Below are positions 1-13,100 of a stretch of DNA of 64,000 bases, piece by piece. Numbering within the stretch: the stretch's first letter is position 1; every line of letters starts with the position of its first letter. Origin of the DNA: Allacma fusca (lineage: Eukaryota > Arthropoda > Collembola > Symphypleona > Sminthuridae); NCBI GenBank assembly GCA_947179485.1, contig OX359247.1, positions 12,686,588 through 12,750,587 of the forward strand, given 5' to 3'. A model generated the notes under the pieces. It ran no database searches and was not told the origin of the DNA. It worked only from the letters and a program-made list of their open reading frames with translations. The translations under genes and the position numbers were made by a program.

Positions 1-1403
1 TTAAATCTCGCGTGCTCTCCCCTCATAGTCAACTGCTAATCGGTATTCTCCACAGGATGATAAATTCCCATAGCACAAACAATAATAGTATGGAAGGTTG
101 TGCGGATTTGAAATGTGGGATTTTTTATAGCAATGTTTTGTGCGGCTTCAATTTCTGGTCAAGGTAAAGGTGAGGGAAGGAAGAGAGACATGATGAATGG
201 AATGACGTTATGTTTACGTGGAAATTGTTAAAGTCTGACGTTAAAAGGGATCCCAGGCGGATCATGTTTATTGGATTGTCAGTTACTCATTCCTTCATGA
301 AGCTAATATATACTAGCAGGTGGTTTTATTACCTGTACTCCTTACCTTGCTCGTTGTCTGGTTCTTTACGTGCATACATATGTACGTTTGTTTGTATGAT
401 CACATGCAAATAATAGAACCCATCCATCCTAGAATTTGCAAATGGTTTTTTTCCTATAGCCCGTGCGAAATGATTATTTATTATGTGTTCTTGTCCTGTC
501 TGGAATTGTATCAATACAATCGGCTGACTAATTGGTAGTCCCAGAGCGTTCGTCAGAGCAGGTTTGCTGTTCTTCGAGTCACTTAATTACCATTGTCTGT
601 TCTCCTTAAGAATGGAAGGCACTATTTAAATGCAAACATTTGTGTACGGAACGTTTGCTCACAATGAAGGACGTAATGTACCCATGCATATGTATGTAAG
701 ATTGTGAATGATTACCATCAGATAGATATATTTACATGTAGATAGCAACTCACCCTAGAAGCTTAACGGGACCATTACTACAGTATACTAAAGAAATTCA
801 CAGATTAAGTCGTTATCAGGGCATTGGAATAGAAATACCGCATAATAATTACTCCTGCCAGGCGAATTTTACTTGGAGGTTGTTTCCAATTGAAAAAAAA
901 ATATACATACCATTTACTATTTTTAACTCTACTTTTATTAGGGTATTTACCCATGTGGAGTAATTGAAGCTGTAAACATTGGAATAAACAAGAAATGGTA
1001 AATTAACACACAATGGACAAGAGAAAGTAATAAGTGAAGTTGTATCTTCGAAGGCCATCGTATCCATCCATCATGTGTGTATGAGTCAGTGGAATAGGAA
1101 ATACTGACTAGGAGTTTTGTATTTTTTTTTATCATTTGTCTATTTGGAATGTAAAATAGGAATATAATGCAAATATAGGCACTGCAATTCAAATTCCTGA
1201 TTCCAAAGGCACACCATGCAGCCGAGAGGCAGTTGTGGGAGACAGAACTATTGAAAGGGACATGTGTTGACAAAAAGAGTATAAAACGAATAAAAAAATC
1301 CAAAAGTTGTGCTGGTTGGATGTGATGTAATTTGTTCACTTTTTTGGTGTTGTTGTTATCTTGATTTTTTTTTATACATTTCTCTCTGTTTGTCTCTTTG
1401 TAG
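1..1403. other. Non-coding flank or intron upstream of the first visible NLR exon
   Basis: No exon could be supported here. The first visible NLR exon starts in the middle of a codon, so at least one more coding exon must lie upstream, either in this stretch or before the window. The longest open frame (947-1636, minus strand) is mostly the antisense shadow of the exon at 1404-1626 and its polypyrimidine tract. Confidence 0.6.
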
Positions 1404-1626
1404 ATATCGTGAGATGCTAAACACGTATCTGCAGCAAGCTCCGCCTTGGTTTCAAGCTCATATGGGAAGTACAGATTTGGAGGAGATTTGCCCGGTGGTT
1501 TACCAAGTTCTACAGGAAAAAAACTCCAGTAGTATTTATGGGACGACCACTTCAAAGAAACTCTCGTCCGAGAGACAACATGACAGCTACAAGCCCATAT
1601 TGCCTCACCAGATTTTTGCCAAAACT
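1404..1626 (+). CDS. NLR exon: pre-NACHT linker
   Basis: The acceptor is a long pyrimidine tract ending ttgtag at 1403 and the donor is ACT|gtaagt at 1627. The exon opens with the last base of a split codon and ends in phase 0. It encodes about 74 residues beginning near YREMLNTYLQQAPPW and ending LPHQIFAKT. No known domain is recognised. By position it is the linker before the NACHT domain or the end of an effector domain. Confidence 0.75.
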
Positions 1627-4600
1627 GTAAGTACACATGACATTACTACATGAGAACATTGGTTTTACAACCGGTGAAATTTCTCTTTCAATTCCCTTTC
1701 CACATGCTTATTTTCCTATCCCTGCTTTCCGCTTATGTTTATAGTTTTTGGGACCAGAGCGTCCGTTGCAGTCAGGCCTGAGCTCACACTATATGTCCCA
1801 CTGCTTTTTTTTATATTCCATTCCTGTAGTTAACTTTTGAGTCAGCCATCGGAACATTGTGTATTAATTTGAAGAGGATTCTGTATTTTATGCTTGAGTT
1901 TCGCGACGGATTTTGTCCTCCCGTCATTTGCCATGTTGTACTGTAAGTTGCATCACACAAGGTAACACGACCAGTAGACATTCCTGAGGCTCTTTGCATC
2001 TAAGAGGAGGCGTTGACAAATCGTGGAAAGCTACATGGTTTTGTCTTGGGGTGAAACAAGTACTTCTATAATATTTCCTCAAGAGAATATAACACATGTA
2101 GATACATACATATACAGACATGTACGAGTAATCCCGCTATTTTTGTTTTTACTCGTACCTCCAATTTAAAATTTGTAGTTGGAGACCTCGGTATTACTGG
2201 GAACATGAGACTGGAAGGGAGATTAGGAGGATTCATTGGAGTGCTCCGAGGCAGGTCCTAACAGTCCATGTACCATCGGGATGTACATATATGGATGGAG
2301 CAGCATCTTCCTTAAATCTCCTTAGTGAGTGTACCTGTAGGTATAGGAAAGGATTATGTGTCTTCCATGGAGAGCGAAAATACTTGAACTACGGATGTTA
2401 TGGTTTAATCTCATCTTATCGTTGGTTTTGTAGCTCCAGTGCCGAGGTTTATGTATCTCTTCATGCCTGAATGGTCTACGTGTCTTTTAATGTGTAGCTC
2501 TAGCGAAAATGCATGCAGAGTAGCCGGGGGCAGCCCTGAGAAAAGGTAATGTATCTTGGGACTGTATTGTTAACTTAGACTTACTTCATCCAAGTATCTA
2601 CACCATACAGTCTCTCTCCCTTACACTGTCTCCATCCCTGTTTACATTTATTCACACACTTCATACAGTTCATGGGAGTCGAACTGCCAGTTCCTGAACA
2701 TGTACTGGATAGCTGTAGGAGAAGGCGACTTGGAAGGCTCCAGAGCTGGAGATATGTGTAAGTTTGTACGTGTACAGGAGGAATCTAGTAACTGTAAGTT
2801 GTACATACATATGTACATAGGTACTTAAGTATGCATAAATAGGAAGAGGGAAGGTGTATTCAGGGCTTGAGTCAGATTTATTGAAGTTGCAAAACCACGT
2901 GACTCATGAAATATTCATGAAGTAACTTTGGCTGGACCGTAAGTATAATGAGATAAACGAAAGAGAGAGAGAGAGAGGGAGAGAGAGCGACAGAGAAGAG
3001 AGAGATTATTCATGCGTGTGTATACTTGCAACAGTTATACTATAAACAGACTCAGAAAATATCAAGAGCCAAAACTCTGAAACTATATTTGAATGGTAAG
3101 TTATTAGAATGGGATGTGGTTGCCATGTAAACTCAAAACTACCACATGGACATCAGGAGAGACAGCGAAAGCAAACGAGTTGACATTAATAGACACATCA
3201 GGGTTGGGTCTATTACACGCACATTGTACAGTACTCTCCTCATCTGTGAGTGTGCAGTGCTTAATTTTCGGTGTAATGGACTAATATTACTCCCTACTCT
3301 CTGACTATTTCCCTTCTACATTCCCTCCTATTAATTCCCTGCTGAAGCTCAGAGGCTACTTGTGTAAATCACAATTATCCTCCAACCTGCTAAACACAAT
3401 GGTATGCTGAGTTATTCAGCTGGCACCGTCCAGCCCGTCAACTTTTATTTCATGTGTCATGTTCCCAGCCAATTTATCCTCTCAGCAATATAGTATATAG
3501 GCTTGGATCCATAAGGTACAGACACCACTTTCTTAAATTCCACGCTGAAATTGCATTTGGGTGTATCCAAGTATTTTTCACTTAATCGTGAAATCACATG
3601 CGAGTCCTAATGCTATGACTCTCTTCTATTGCTGATCATCATGTGTGAATACATCTGTAATTGTCGTAAAAAACGTGGGGCTTGAATTTCAATTGACCAC
3701 TTCCATATTCCATACTGTACATTTACAGTGTGGACTGACTGGGTGCGTGTGGATTACCCTTCCCCCCTCAGACATATGTGTGAGTTTAATATGTCATCTG
3801 TTCATAATTTTGATGTATGATTTGGAGTGTGTAAATGTGACTATCAGGATTCACACGTTCGTGGGAGTTACTAATTTGTACTTCTTTAATAAGTTCCATT
3901 GGATCGAGATTCACAAATTGGTATCCTGACTTCTCATACAATTTTCATGGGCTATCTGGACATATCTACATAATTATGTAATTGGACATGAATCCTTATG
4001 AATGGTAAACAATGTAAATATCTGTAGTACTAACGGCACACTAGGATTTCCGAGCATGAAGCATAAAAGCTGAGTGCTTGAGCCGGAACAGTTATTAAAG
4101 GTAACATCTGAAGGAGTCACAGTTTTTGTAGATTGGGACGTTATACACGAAAAGTGTGCGAAGAAGTCATGGTATAATGCAAATGTAATGTAACACAGCG
4201 GAAGTACGGCAAGTCGCTCTTATGTACATATGTATGTGCTTTGTATTAAACAAAATTGTTAATATTTTAGACTCTGGTTCGAATCTTTATATTAAATTGT
4301 GTAATTTAAATTTTATTAATAATTGCGCATATGAGATTTGTAAGCTTACATGCTTTTAGTTAGGGGGAAAATAGCGGTTTAGGTGGCCATGCTAGCTCGC
4401 GGTGTGCTGCTCTCCTGCTGACTGACTCAATGACAGAGTTGATTGATTGTTGTATCCAAAAAGCTTAAAAATGGGATCAAGTCGTCATATAATGATAAAT
4501 TGCGAGGTCGTAGATTGGCTTTGGATAAAAAGTTTATTGCTAGTTTTTATGCTTGGGAAAATTAAAGTTTTGCTTGAAAGTTTCTGTCTTGGTTGGGCTG

Positions 4601-7600
4601 GTTCGTGGAAAGGATCTTGAAAATATGTACAGATAAGGGGGCTGGTGGATTTTGTTTTGGGAAGTTGTGTTTTGTATGGTAAATCCGTCCTCGGTACTTG
4701 TAATGACATGTTTTGAACGGGGTTTTGATACAGTGTGAAGACGACATGTCCCGGGCTTTTTGGCTGGAAGGAGAACCCGGAAGTGGGAAGACATTGTTAT
4801 GCTGTCGGATCCTGAGTGAGTGGGTGTCTTACCACTCTTACAATTACACGAATAGTCCTCTGAACACCCGGATCGGTGAGTTTCAAGTCCTTTTCTATGT
4901 GCCACTGCGGGAAGTGCGGGGCTCTTTGAGTCGGTTCCTGATGCGAGAGTTGATTCCTAAACGGTCGATTCTGTCCCGAATGAAACCCGCTAATGTGTGG
5001 AAGTGCCTGAATCTCTTGGGAAATTCAATGCTCCTTGTCCTGGATGGCTTGGATGATGTGACTGATGAAGATCTCCTTAAAGAAATCCAGGATGTGCTCA
5101 ATGGACAGATGTTTCCGCAGTCCATGGTCCTGGTGACGTCGACGAGTCGGCCGCCACACTGTGAAAAAGTGAATAGTTGGATGAATCGTGGGCCCGTGCG
5201 GAAGTACTTGGTGAATGGAATGGATTGGACTCAGATTCAATGCTGCATTCGTAGATATTTTACCGGGAGGAAATTTCGAAATGAAACCCGGATGGCGGAG
5301 ATTTTATCCGACCGGCATGATTTATGTGCTCTCGCTTCAAACCCTTTTATGTGTCTTCTATTGTGCTCCGTCTTTGAGGAAGTTGGGGATGTGCCTGTCT
5401 CCAATGCAGAACTCTACTTGTGTCTCATCCGGTCTCTCATTTACCAAAATGGACTCATCAAAGTTGACACGAATAGCGGTAGTCCTTGCAAGGATAATTC
5501 AATCCCCCCTAAGTACCGAAAGGCTCTGGAGGACTTTGGGAAACTAGCTCTTCACAAGTTTAGTGAGATTCGGGTTCACTATTCCGAATCCGAGGTGTTG
5601 GACTACTGTCAGAACACAGACATCATCAAATGTGGTGTTCTCACTAAATGGAAGGGATTTTTCCGGAAGACCGCCAAGAAATCCACGGGTCATCATCCCC
5701 TCACGATATTCCATCCATCCCTGAATACCTTCTTAGCAGCTTACTACTTAGCCACGACTGTCAATTACCCGGCAATGTTACGTCGGGAGATGCAATTCCT
5801 GCCCGGAATAGAAGGCCTACAGATGTGTCAGGTTCGGCCAGATAACATGGCTTTCTCTGTGGTGGAACTTCTGATGGAACTTTTACAGAAGAATTCTTTC
5901 AGTGTTTTCTCCACACTCAGCCTCCTGGATATCTCCATGAACTATCTGCTAGCACTGCTAAGAGCTGCGGGGTTCTACGAGACTAACTTAAGTGCAGTGT
6001 GTTCCATCATGAGGTCACTTAAACATGTGTCCATCAATGTGGGTTCGGAGTGGGTGTCCGAACTGAAACAAGTGCTTTCGAGTGATCATTGTCCTTTCGA
6101 GTCCCTTGAGGTGGTTATCAAGCCTGGCTACTCATTGTCCAGACTGATCGAAGGCCTTTGTCTAAATGAGAGCATTCACTCCGTCAAGTTCTCAAGTGTG
6201 CCGGGTCAGGACTGGAGTGGGGTGGAAGTCAACTTGATTTGTGGGCAGTTACTTCAGCTCCTGAGTGAGAAGAAACTAAAATGTTTGGAAATCTCAATGA
6301 CTTGCTTGGAGGATAAGGAACACTCACGGTTCCAGGCTGTGGTTGACTCCTTATGCTTTCTTCTCTCGAAGCAAATCCCTTTGCAGAAGTTAGTTCTAGA
6401 CATGGACCTCACATCTCCCCAAGTGATTCAATTGGCTTCGTTTATTAAATGCCATGAATTCATTGATGTCCTTCATCTACCACATCTGGGCTGTGGGCCG
6501 GAGGGTCTCCGTGCCATTGCCGAACTTTTGTACAGCAAGCCATTCCTGAGCTTGAGTTTGGCAGGGACTTGGCGCTCCGTGAATGCTGAGGATGACATGG
6601 ACATCGTCGTAGAGCCAGTTCCACTCAATAGTCCCTTCCACATTGGAACCATGTCAAGTTTGACAAAAGGAGGTTTCAGCTCGTTACCTCGTGGACCCCT
6701 AAACGGAAGCATTAAATCGCCGTCAATTCGGCGGAAGAAAATGAGCCACTTAACTGAGAATGACAAGAGGAATTCCGACTCTGCTCTGTTCCAACGCAAT
6801 TTTTTACCACTTCCCATTTGTGACCAACCCAATCATGAATTGGATGGATTTCACAGTATTTTCTCCGTCCTCCGTTTCGGAGACTCGGCTTGTAACTTGA
6901 AATCTCTTAATATTGGCAAATGTGTTCTTGGATGGGAAGATGTAATTTGTCTTGGGTAAGTTACGTTGATTCGTTTTAATTTCTTTTTTTTTTCTCTCGT
7001 CCCATGCAAGCCCAACCTCAGTTCCAACACGTGCTCTCCCTCTTTTTCACGACTTTGGGAAGCACAAAAATGTAATTGCTTTTCCTCTCACTGGACCATA
7101 AAATTTGAATGGGGTTTTTAAATACAAGTATGTGGTTTTTACGGAGTTTATTACTTTTTCTTAAAGGACTTCAGATAAGTACTTACAACAGGACACATGA
7201 ATGTGGACAAATACATGCATTCACGTACAAGCTATATAAATTCATATTTATGTATATACAGTATCTACATACATACGTTGTGCATGGATTACACTATATT
7301 CCCCAGAACAGCAAGGCAGGACATGCCAGCAATGAAGTTACAATATACGTCAAAAGCTTGTAAAATTATCATGTCGCTGAGTACATTATGAGTCAAAACC
7401 TTGTGTATACTTTTATTTACATATGTACTACCTGCATGAAGGCGAACGTGAATCATTCGAGCATACTAATCCATACACACTTATACTATGTCACTTGAGT
7501 AGATACATATACTATACATCTGGGTGTATGGCTTAACGTGAGATGATATTAAAGAAATTGTACTTACGTTTGGCGGTGGGAGATGAAGGAGAGGAGAGAG

Positions 7601-10099
7601 AGCCACGTGCGACACTGAGGATAAAGCGAGAGAGAAAGAGAGGGAGAGAGAGAGAGAGAGAGAGCGAAGACTCTATGCCAGAGTTAAATGATAATTTACG
7701 ACCATATTATGCTCTAATGTGCATTTTGTGTTCTCTTTTATTCATATCTAACAGGGAGACTATTCGCAAAACTACTTGCCTCGATACACTTCGTATGGAA
7801 GGGATGAAGCTCTGTGACGTCCTGCCGGTTCTCTTGGGCCTTCAAGAAAATACGTCACTAAAGATGCTAGACTTGTCTTCCCCACATGTGGTCATTGGTG
7901 ACGATGCGCTTCAATTAGCTTGTCAGAGCCTAGCAAAGAATCACACACTCAGACTTCTCTCCCTTCAAGGATGGACTTTCTACATTGAGGTAAAACCATT
8001 GTCATGTCTCTCCGGAACAATTATCATACTCTTACTGTAATATTCCACATAACAGTAATCATTTCCATACAATCCCTTTTCCCCCCCCCCCTCCTACCCG
8101 CCCTCCCTCTCCTCCCAATTGACGCTAAAAAGAAGCAGTGACTGTAAAATTTCATTTCCTCTCTCGCGGGATCGGAGTTGGCATTTAATACAGTTTCACC
8201 CGCATTGATGCATCAAGGCGAGGGAAGTGAGCACTATAAAAGCTAGAGGATTCTACTACTACTATCTGTACTAGCGAACCCACCGATCTCTCCTACCAAA
8301 GTCAACGGTAGCTCCCAAATATTCCGTATTTTTATTATTGAAGGCTCTATCAGCCCCCCCGACCAACCTACATAGATAGGGATCGTTACGTTTTCCAATT
8401 TGAATGTTACTTTTGTGAGGGGAAGTGCTGGGGAAAAGTGCAAGTATTCCGCGGTAGATTACAGTGAGAAAACCCCCATTAGTCTAGCTTCCTCCTGATT
8501 TACACCGTTTTCTTGAGACATCTCTTTGACCCACATCTTTTGCTTCGTAAGTTTTATGCGTCTGGATAAGAAGATGTCATACGTACAGGAGAGGGATACA
8601 TGTGTGGGGGGATCCAAGGATGTGCACCACACTTCTCCATCTATCTATGCTTCTCACTTCTTTTGAACTTTCACACTTTCCGAATTGCTTCAATTGAGGA
8701 GCAACGTTCCGTTCCGTCTCTTGGCCTTACATCCTTTTCTCACCATACTGCCCTTATCTCTTGTATTGAATGTCAGCCAAATTTTCTGTTATATATTCTC
8801 TACTACTACTACTAGTATCTATAGTAGTCTGTCTCTCTCTCTCTGCGGTCCTGTATAACATCCTGACCCACTGTATAGTTTTGTACATGAAATACTAAGT
8901 AAGCCAATAGTGTTCCCTTGCTGTTATTCGCAGGGGTGCTCATCTGTGACACTGTTGTTCATATGTTTTTTTTCCCTACATGTAAAATGTACATAGGGTA
9001 AAATTTTTTCCCACTGAACGTGCCTCACATATAATCTGATCAGAGATTGTCGGTCTGCTTTGGAACGAGGTATGACATACGCATCAGATTCCTTTCTTCA
9101 TGAGTTGGAAAATTCCTGTCGGTCTCGTCTCACTCTCTTTTTCTCCCTTTCCTCACTCCCAAGCTCATTTTCTCATATGAAATACGACTTTTGATTTCGG
9201 ATCATGCCGTTTCAAAGGAATCATTCTTAGTAGTTTGGAAATTGCGAATGTGATGAAGAGATTATGCTCATTGTGGAAACCTTATAAAATCCTCATATAA
9301 CTTTGTACTCACAAAGCTAATCTTTTTTTTTCTCTCTCTCTCTCTCTCTCTGTCTGTCTGTGACTGTGAGCATGTAACAGTTGTTAAAATGTATACATTT
9401 AATATCGGGGCTTCACTCCGGAGTCCAATGAAAATGTACACGTGCCTTATCCATGAAAACCATTGCCAGGAATGTGTCTTTGAGTGTGATGAAAACTGGG
9501 TGTACTAGTCCAACTATACGGGGGAACTCCCATAAGTCACAGGAACATTTTCCCCATATTTTATTTCTTACATGCTTATTTTATACTACACCGGTGTGAG
9601 TGCATGAAGTTATAGAATATATACATAAAAGAGGCTTTAAGACATGAAGCAAAGGAAAACCTTCCACTCAATTTCATATGATCTGGTGTGAAGACTGGAA
9701 GTAAGTCAGCAACACTTACGATTGGCATATATGTCTGGGCATTGGGTCGGTGGTAGGGGACTCCAAAGTGAGTGTGAGCCTCTTAATAGCATCTCATTGA
9801 CGGAATTACCGGCTCTGATTGTCAATAAGAATTCCATCCAATACCAGAACTTGCCACATTAAGCTGACCAGCACAGTCTTATGTTGTTAAGTGTCTTGAA
9901 TATAAATATGTATAGTTCATAAACTAAGACCATAACCAGCTTTACCACACGCAAGTCATAAATTACAAGAAATGACTGCGGGATTAAATTAATGTCCTGC
10001 TGGCTCGTACTTGCTAAACTTGATCAGGAAGTATTTATGCATAGCACACAGGAGGAGGAAGAATGGGCTTGGAAAAGGTTGATTGGTTTTGTTGTTCCG

Positions 10100-10144
<45 letters not shown>

Positions 10145-13100
10145 GTACTGTATTCAGAACGTGGGTTTGGTATAACACTTTTGAGTGTCTAGTCTTGAAC
10201 TTAATACATGTATTTTGATTTGAGATTTAACATAAAAAGAACATTTGGTTCCGTATAGATATTAGATACTACAACACCACATGAAAAGTACCATTTGTAT
10301 GGAGAGATGATGATGGGATTCAATCCTGATGAGTATTGAGGGGTAACGATGGCAGTATTTATTGCAAATTACAGAGTTGAGAAACCTTGAAAGGCCAAGT
10401 CAAAGGGCAGAAAGTCATTGAATAAGAATAGGAACCAATCTAACAGTTGAGTCGCTTGTACTTTTCATCATGCACTCGAAATAAAGTTTCCCCTTAGATA
10501 CTACAAGCTCCTACAGCAGGCAGGGTATCTTCCTTATGTACAGTGGAGGAGCTTCGGAAGAAGAAACTTTATCTTCAGGAGAAAAAAAATTGAGTGAAAG
10601 AGTTGGGGAATTGTAAGGGAATCTCGTACGTACAGATAGAAGGGAAGAGAGAGGGAATCTGTACTTTCCTTGATTACCCCATTCATTTCAGAAGGTAGTT
10701 TTGTGCTTCTTTGGTCCGACTTATATTATTACTTACCTTGTACCTTAACAGATATCACTTCTTTTTCTTTTTGTTCCTTCCGCTCCTCCACAGTTGCTTC
10801 TTTTATTTGTTTCTCAGGCCCCGTCTTACTCTTCCAGCCTACGAACCTACATATGTTTCAGGGGGGAAGGGAATTTGTCCATACAAATCTATAGTAAATG
10901 CACTTGGTGGCTTTATCTCTTTCTCTACTTTTTTTTTGTAGCCACTTTGATTTTCATTCATGCAATTTATGGCTAATGCTCATTGAAATGCTCCAAGTGT
11001 CCGGGTTTACATTCGGGACGTACCTACACACATCCGAGTATTACATGAGCGTGTAGGAACACACCTTCTCTTTGCTGGCTTTGTAGAATCTGCTAGTACG
11101 GAGCACGTCCTTACATACTATAAGTATAGCATGTCCGTAGTAATTACATAAGTACACCTAAAAGCCCAGGCCTTTGTAGGAAGTAATTGTCCCTTCCACT
11201 GATTTTAGTGCCCCGGATATGGCCCGGAGTATAAACAGAGGTGAAGTACGCTGAAAAACTTTGGGAATTGATGTATGCAATAAATAAAAGTTTCCTTGTT
11301 AGATCTCTCTTGCTGTTGAGCTTGCCATCGTCATTGTTGTCTGGGCTGCCTATGTACATATGTATGTATGTATGTATATACACTCAAATATAAGAGCTTA
11401 CATTTCTAGGTAGAGTCTCAAGAAATGCACCCATGTGCATACATACAATGCACACTTACCTGTGAGTATCATGTGACTGTGTTACATGAGAGTGTGAGCA
11501 AGGCTGGTTGCCGTTGTTGTTGGTATTGCAAAGTGGCCCCAAGGAGAATTTCGGAGTCCAAATAAGGAAACCTTAAACTATTATCCTTGTTGTAACTTGT
11601 TACATTATTACCCCCCTCCTGCTTTGCTACATTGAATCACATCAAATTATCTCCTTCACCCGTACAGTTCATGTAACCACAGAGCTTTTGTGATTGTGAT
11701 GTATTCCATGGCTCTTGGATCTCTCTCTCTCTGCAATTCCTGTGGAAAGACTCATGCTTATTTTTGAACTCTAATGTTTTTACTCCGCAAAGGCACAATA
11801 AGAACAGGATTCTCACAATTCACTATGACTGCATTCATTATAACTGCCCTGAAGAAATTTAACCGAACTTCTAGTATCTACTTATAAGATAAGAATTTAT
11901 GTATCTATCTATACTACAGGGAATGTACAGGGATTGCAAATGGAAGAAATATATAAAGTAAATGGAAGGAGACAGATGAGATAACCGGTGAAACAAAACC
12001 GGGACTTCCTTGATATGATTTTTAATTTATCTTGTTATAATCTCTTTCGGAAATCTTTCCTGTCTTGTCTCTAGTGGCTCATAAAATTCCCTTTTAATCG
12101 AAAAGGTGCCATGAAGTATGGAACAGTTAATTTATAAGGGAAGTATGCATTCTGTACACACATGTGGTTTCACACTTCTTTCACAATCAGAATTCCTTTT
12201 CATAACCTATCTCTGTGGTTTTGTCATATGTACATAGGTATGTGCATCGCACCTTTGAGATTATGTGTGCATTAAATTCCGTGCATAATTCTGTGGTCGG
12301 TCGTGATGATTTAAAATAAGAGCTGTAGCTATGTATTATACCATTCCTCGAGGTAACAATGTAGGATTTGATTGGATCTCACATTAATATACTTCGCCAG
12401 GAAGTTCGTATGAGGATTTATGAAGTTTATTGTGAGGGGAGCCTTTATAGAGACGTGATTTCTATAGGTTGTGCTGCATTTCTAGAGTAGTGGCTTCCTT
12501 GTGTGTCTGTGTCTGTGTGTGTGTGTGTAGTACAGCTCTGGTCCTTATGTAAATCATCTGTATTTCATACGTTTGATGATAGCTTCTATTACGTATGATG
12601 CGTATGAAAAGGACTCGGTCTCACGACTAAAACTGTGGAGAGTATCATTGGAACAATAAGTAATCTTTGGAATGTTCATTCTTTCTCAGGGTAAGGAATG
12701 AGAGAGGTTCATAACGTGTTCATATATCTGACGTGTGTTATTAACTGCATGGCACTGGAGAAAAATCGTGATAAGATGATGACTTGCTCTTGGTTCCTCT
12801 TCCTTCCATTCCACCAACTGTTCCGTCTCGTAGTGTAAAAAGACGTGCTCAAATAAGACTTGCACCGAGAGGATTTTTTGTACGCATTCTCTCAGGGCTT
12901 GGCGAGGTAGTATGTTGTGTGCTTACAGTATATGGGAGGAAAAATGTGAGTGCTCTGTTGTTTCATTCATTTCTTTTGTCTGTGTGCGTACACTATGGTC
13001 CATTGGGTTTCCCTTTGGTAGAGTCCGCGGACTTCAGCCACGTTTGTTTATTTCTGGGATTCTCCTCCATTTAATGCTCTTCTCAGGGCCAGAGACTAGG

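Noticed and set aside
947..1636. 229-codon minus-strand ORF
   Set aside because: It overlaps the NLR exon at 1404-1626 in antisense and contains low-complexity sequence complementary to the polypyrimidine tract. It has no recognisable domain.
4262..4285. tRNA T-arm-like GGTTCGAATC
   Set aside because: No acceptor stem, D-arm or anticodon arm could be found at the right distance.
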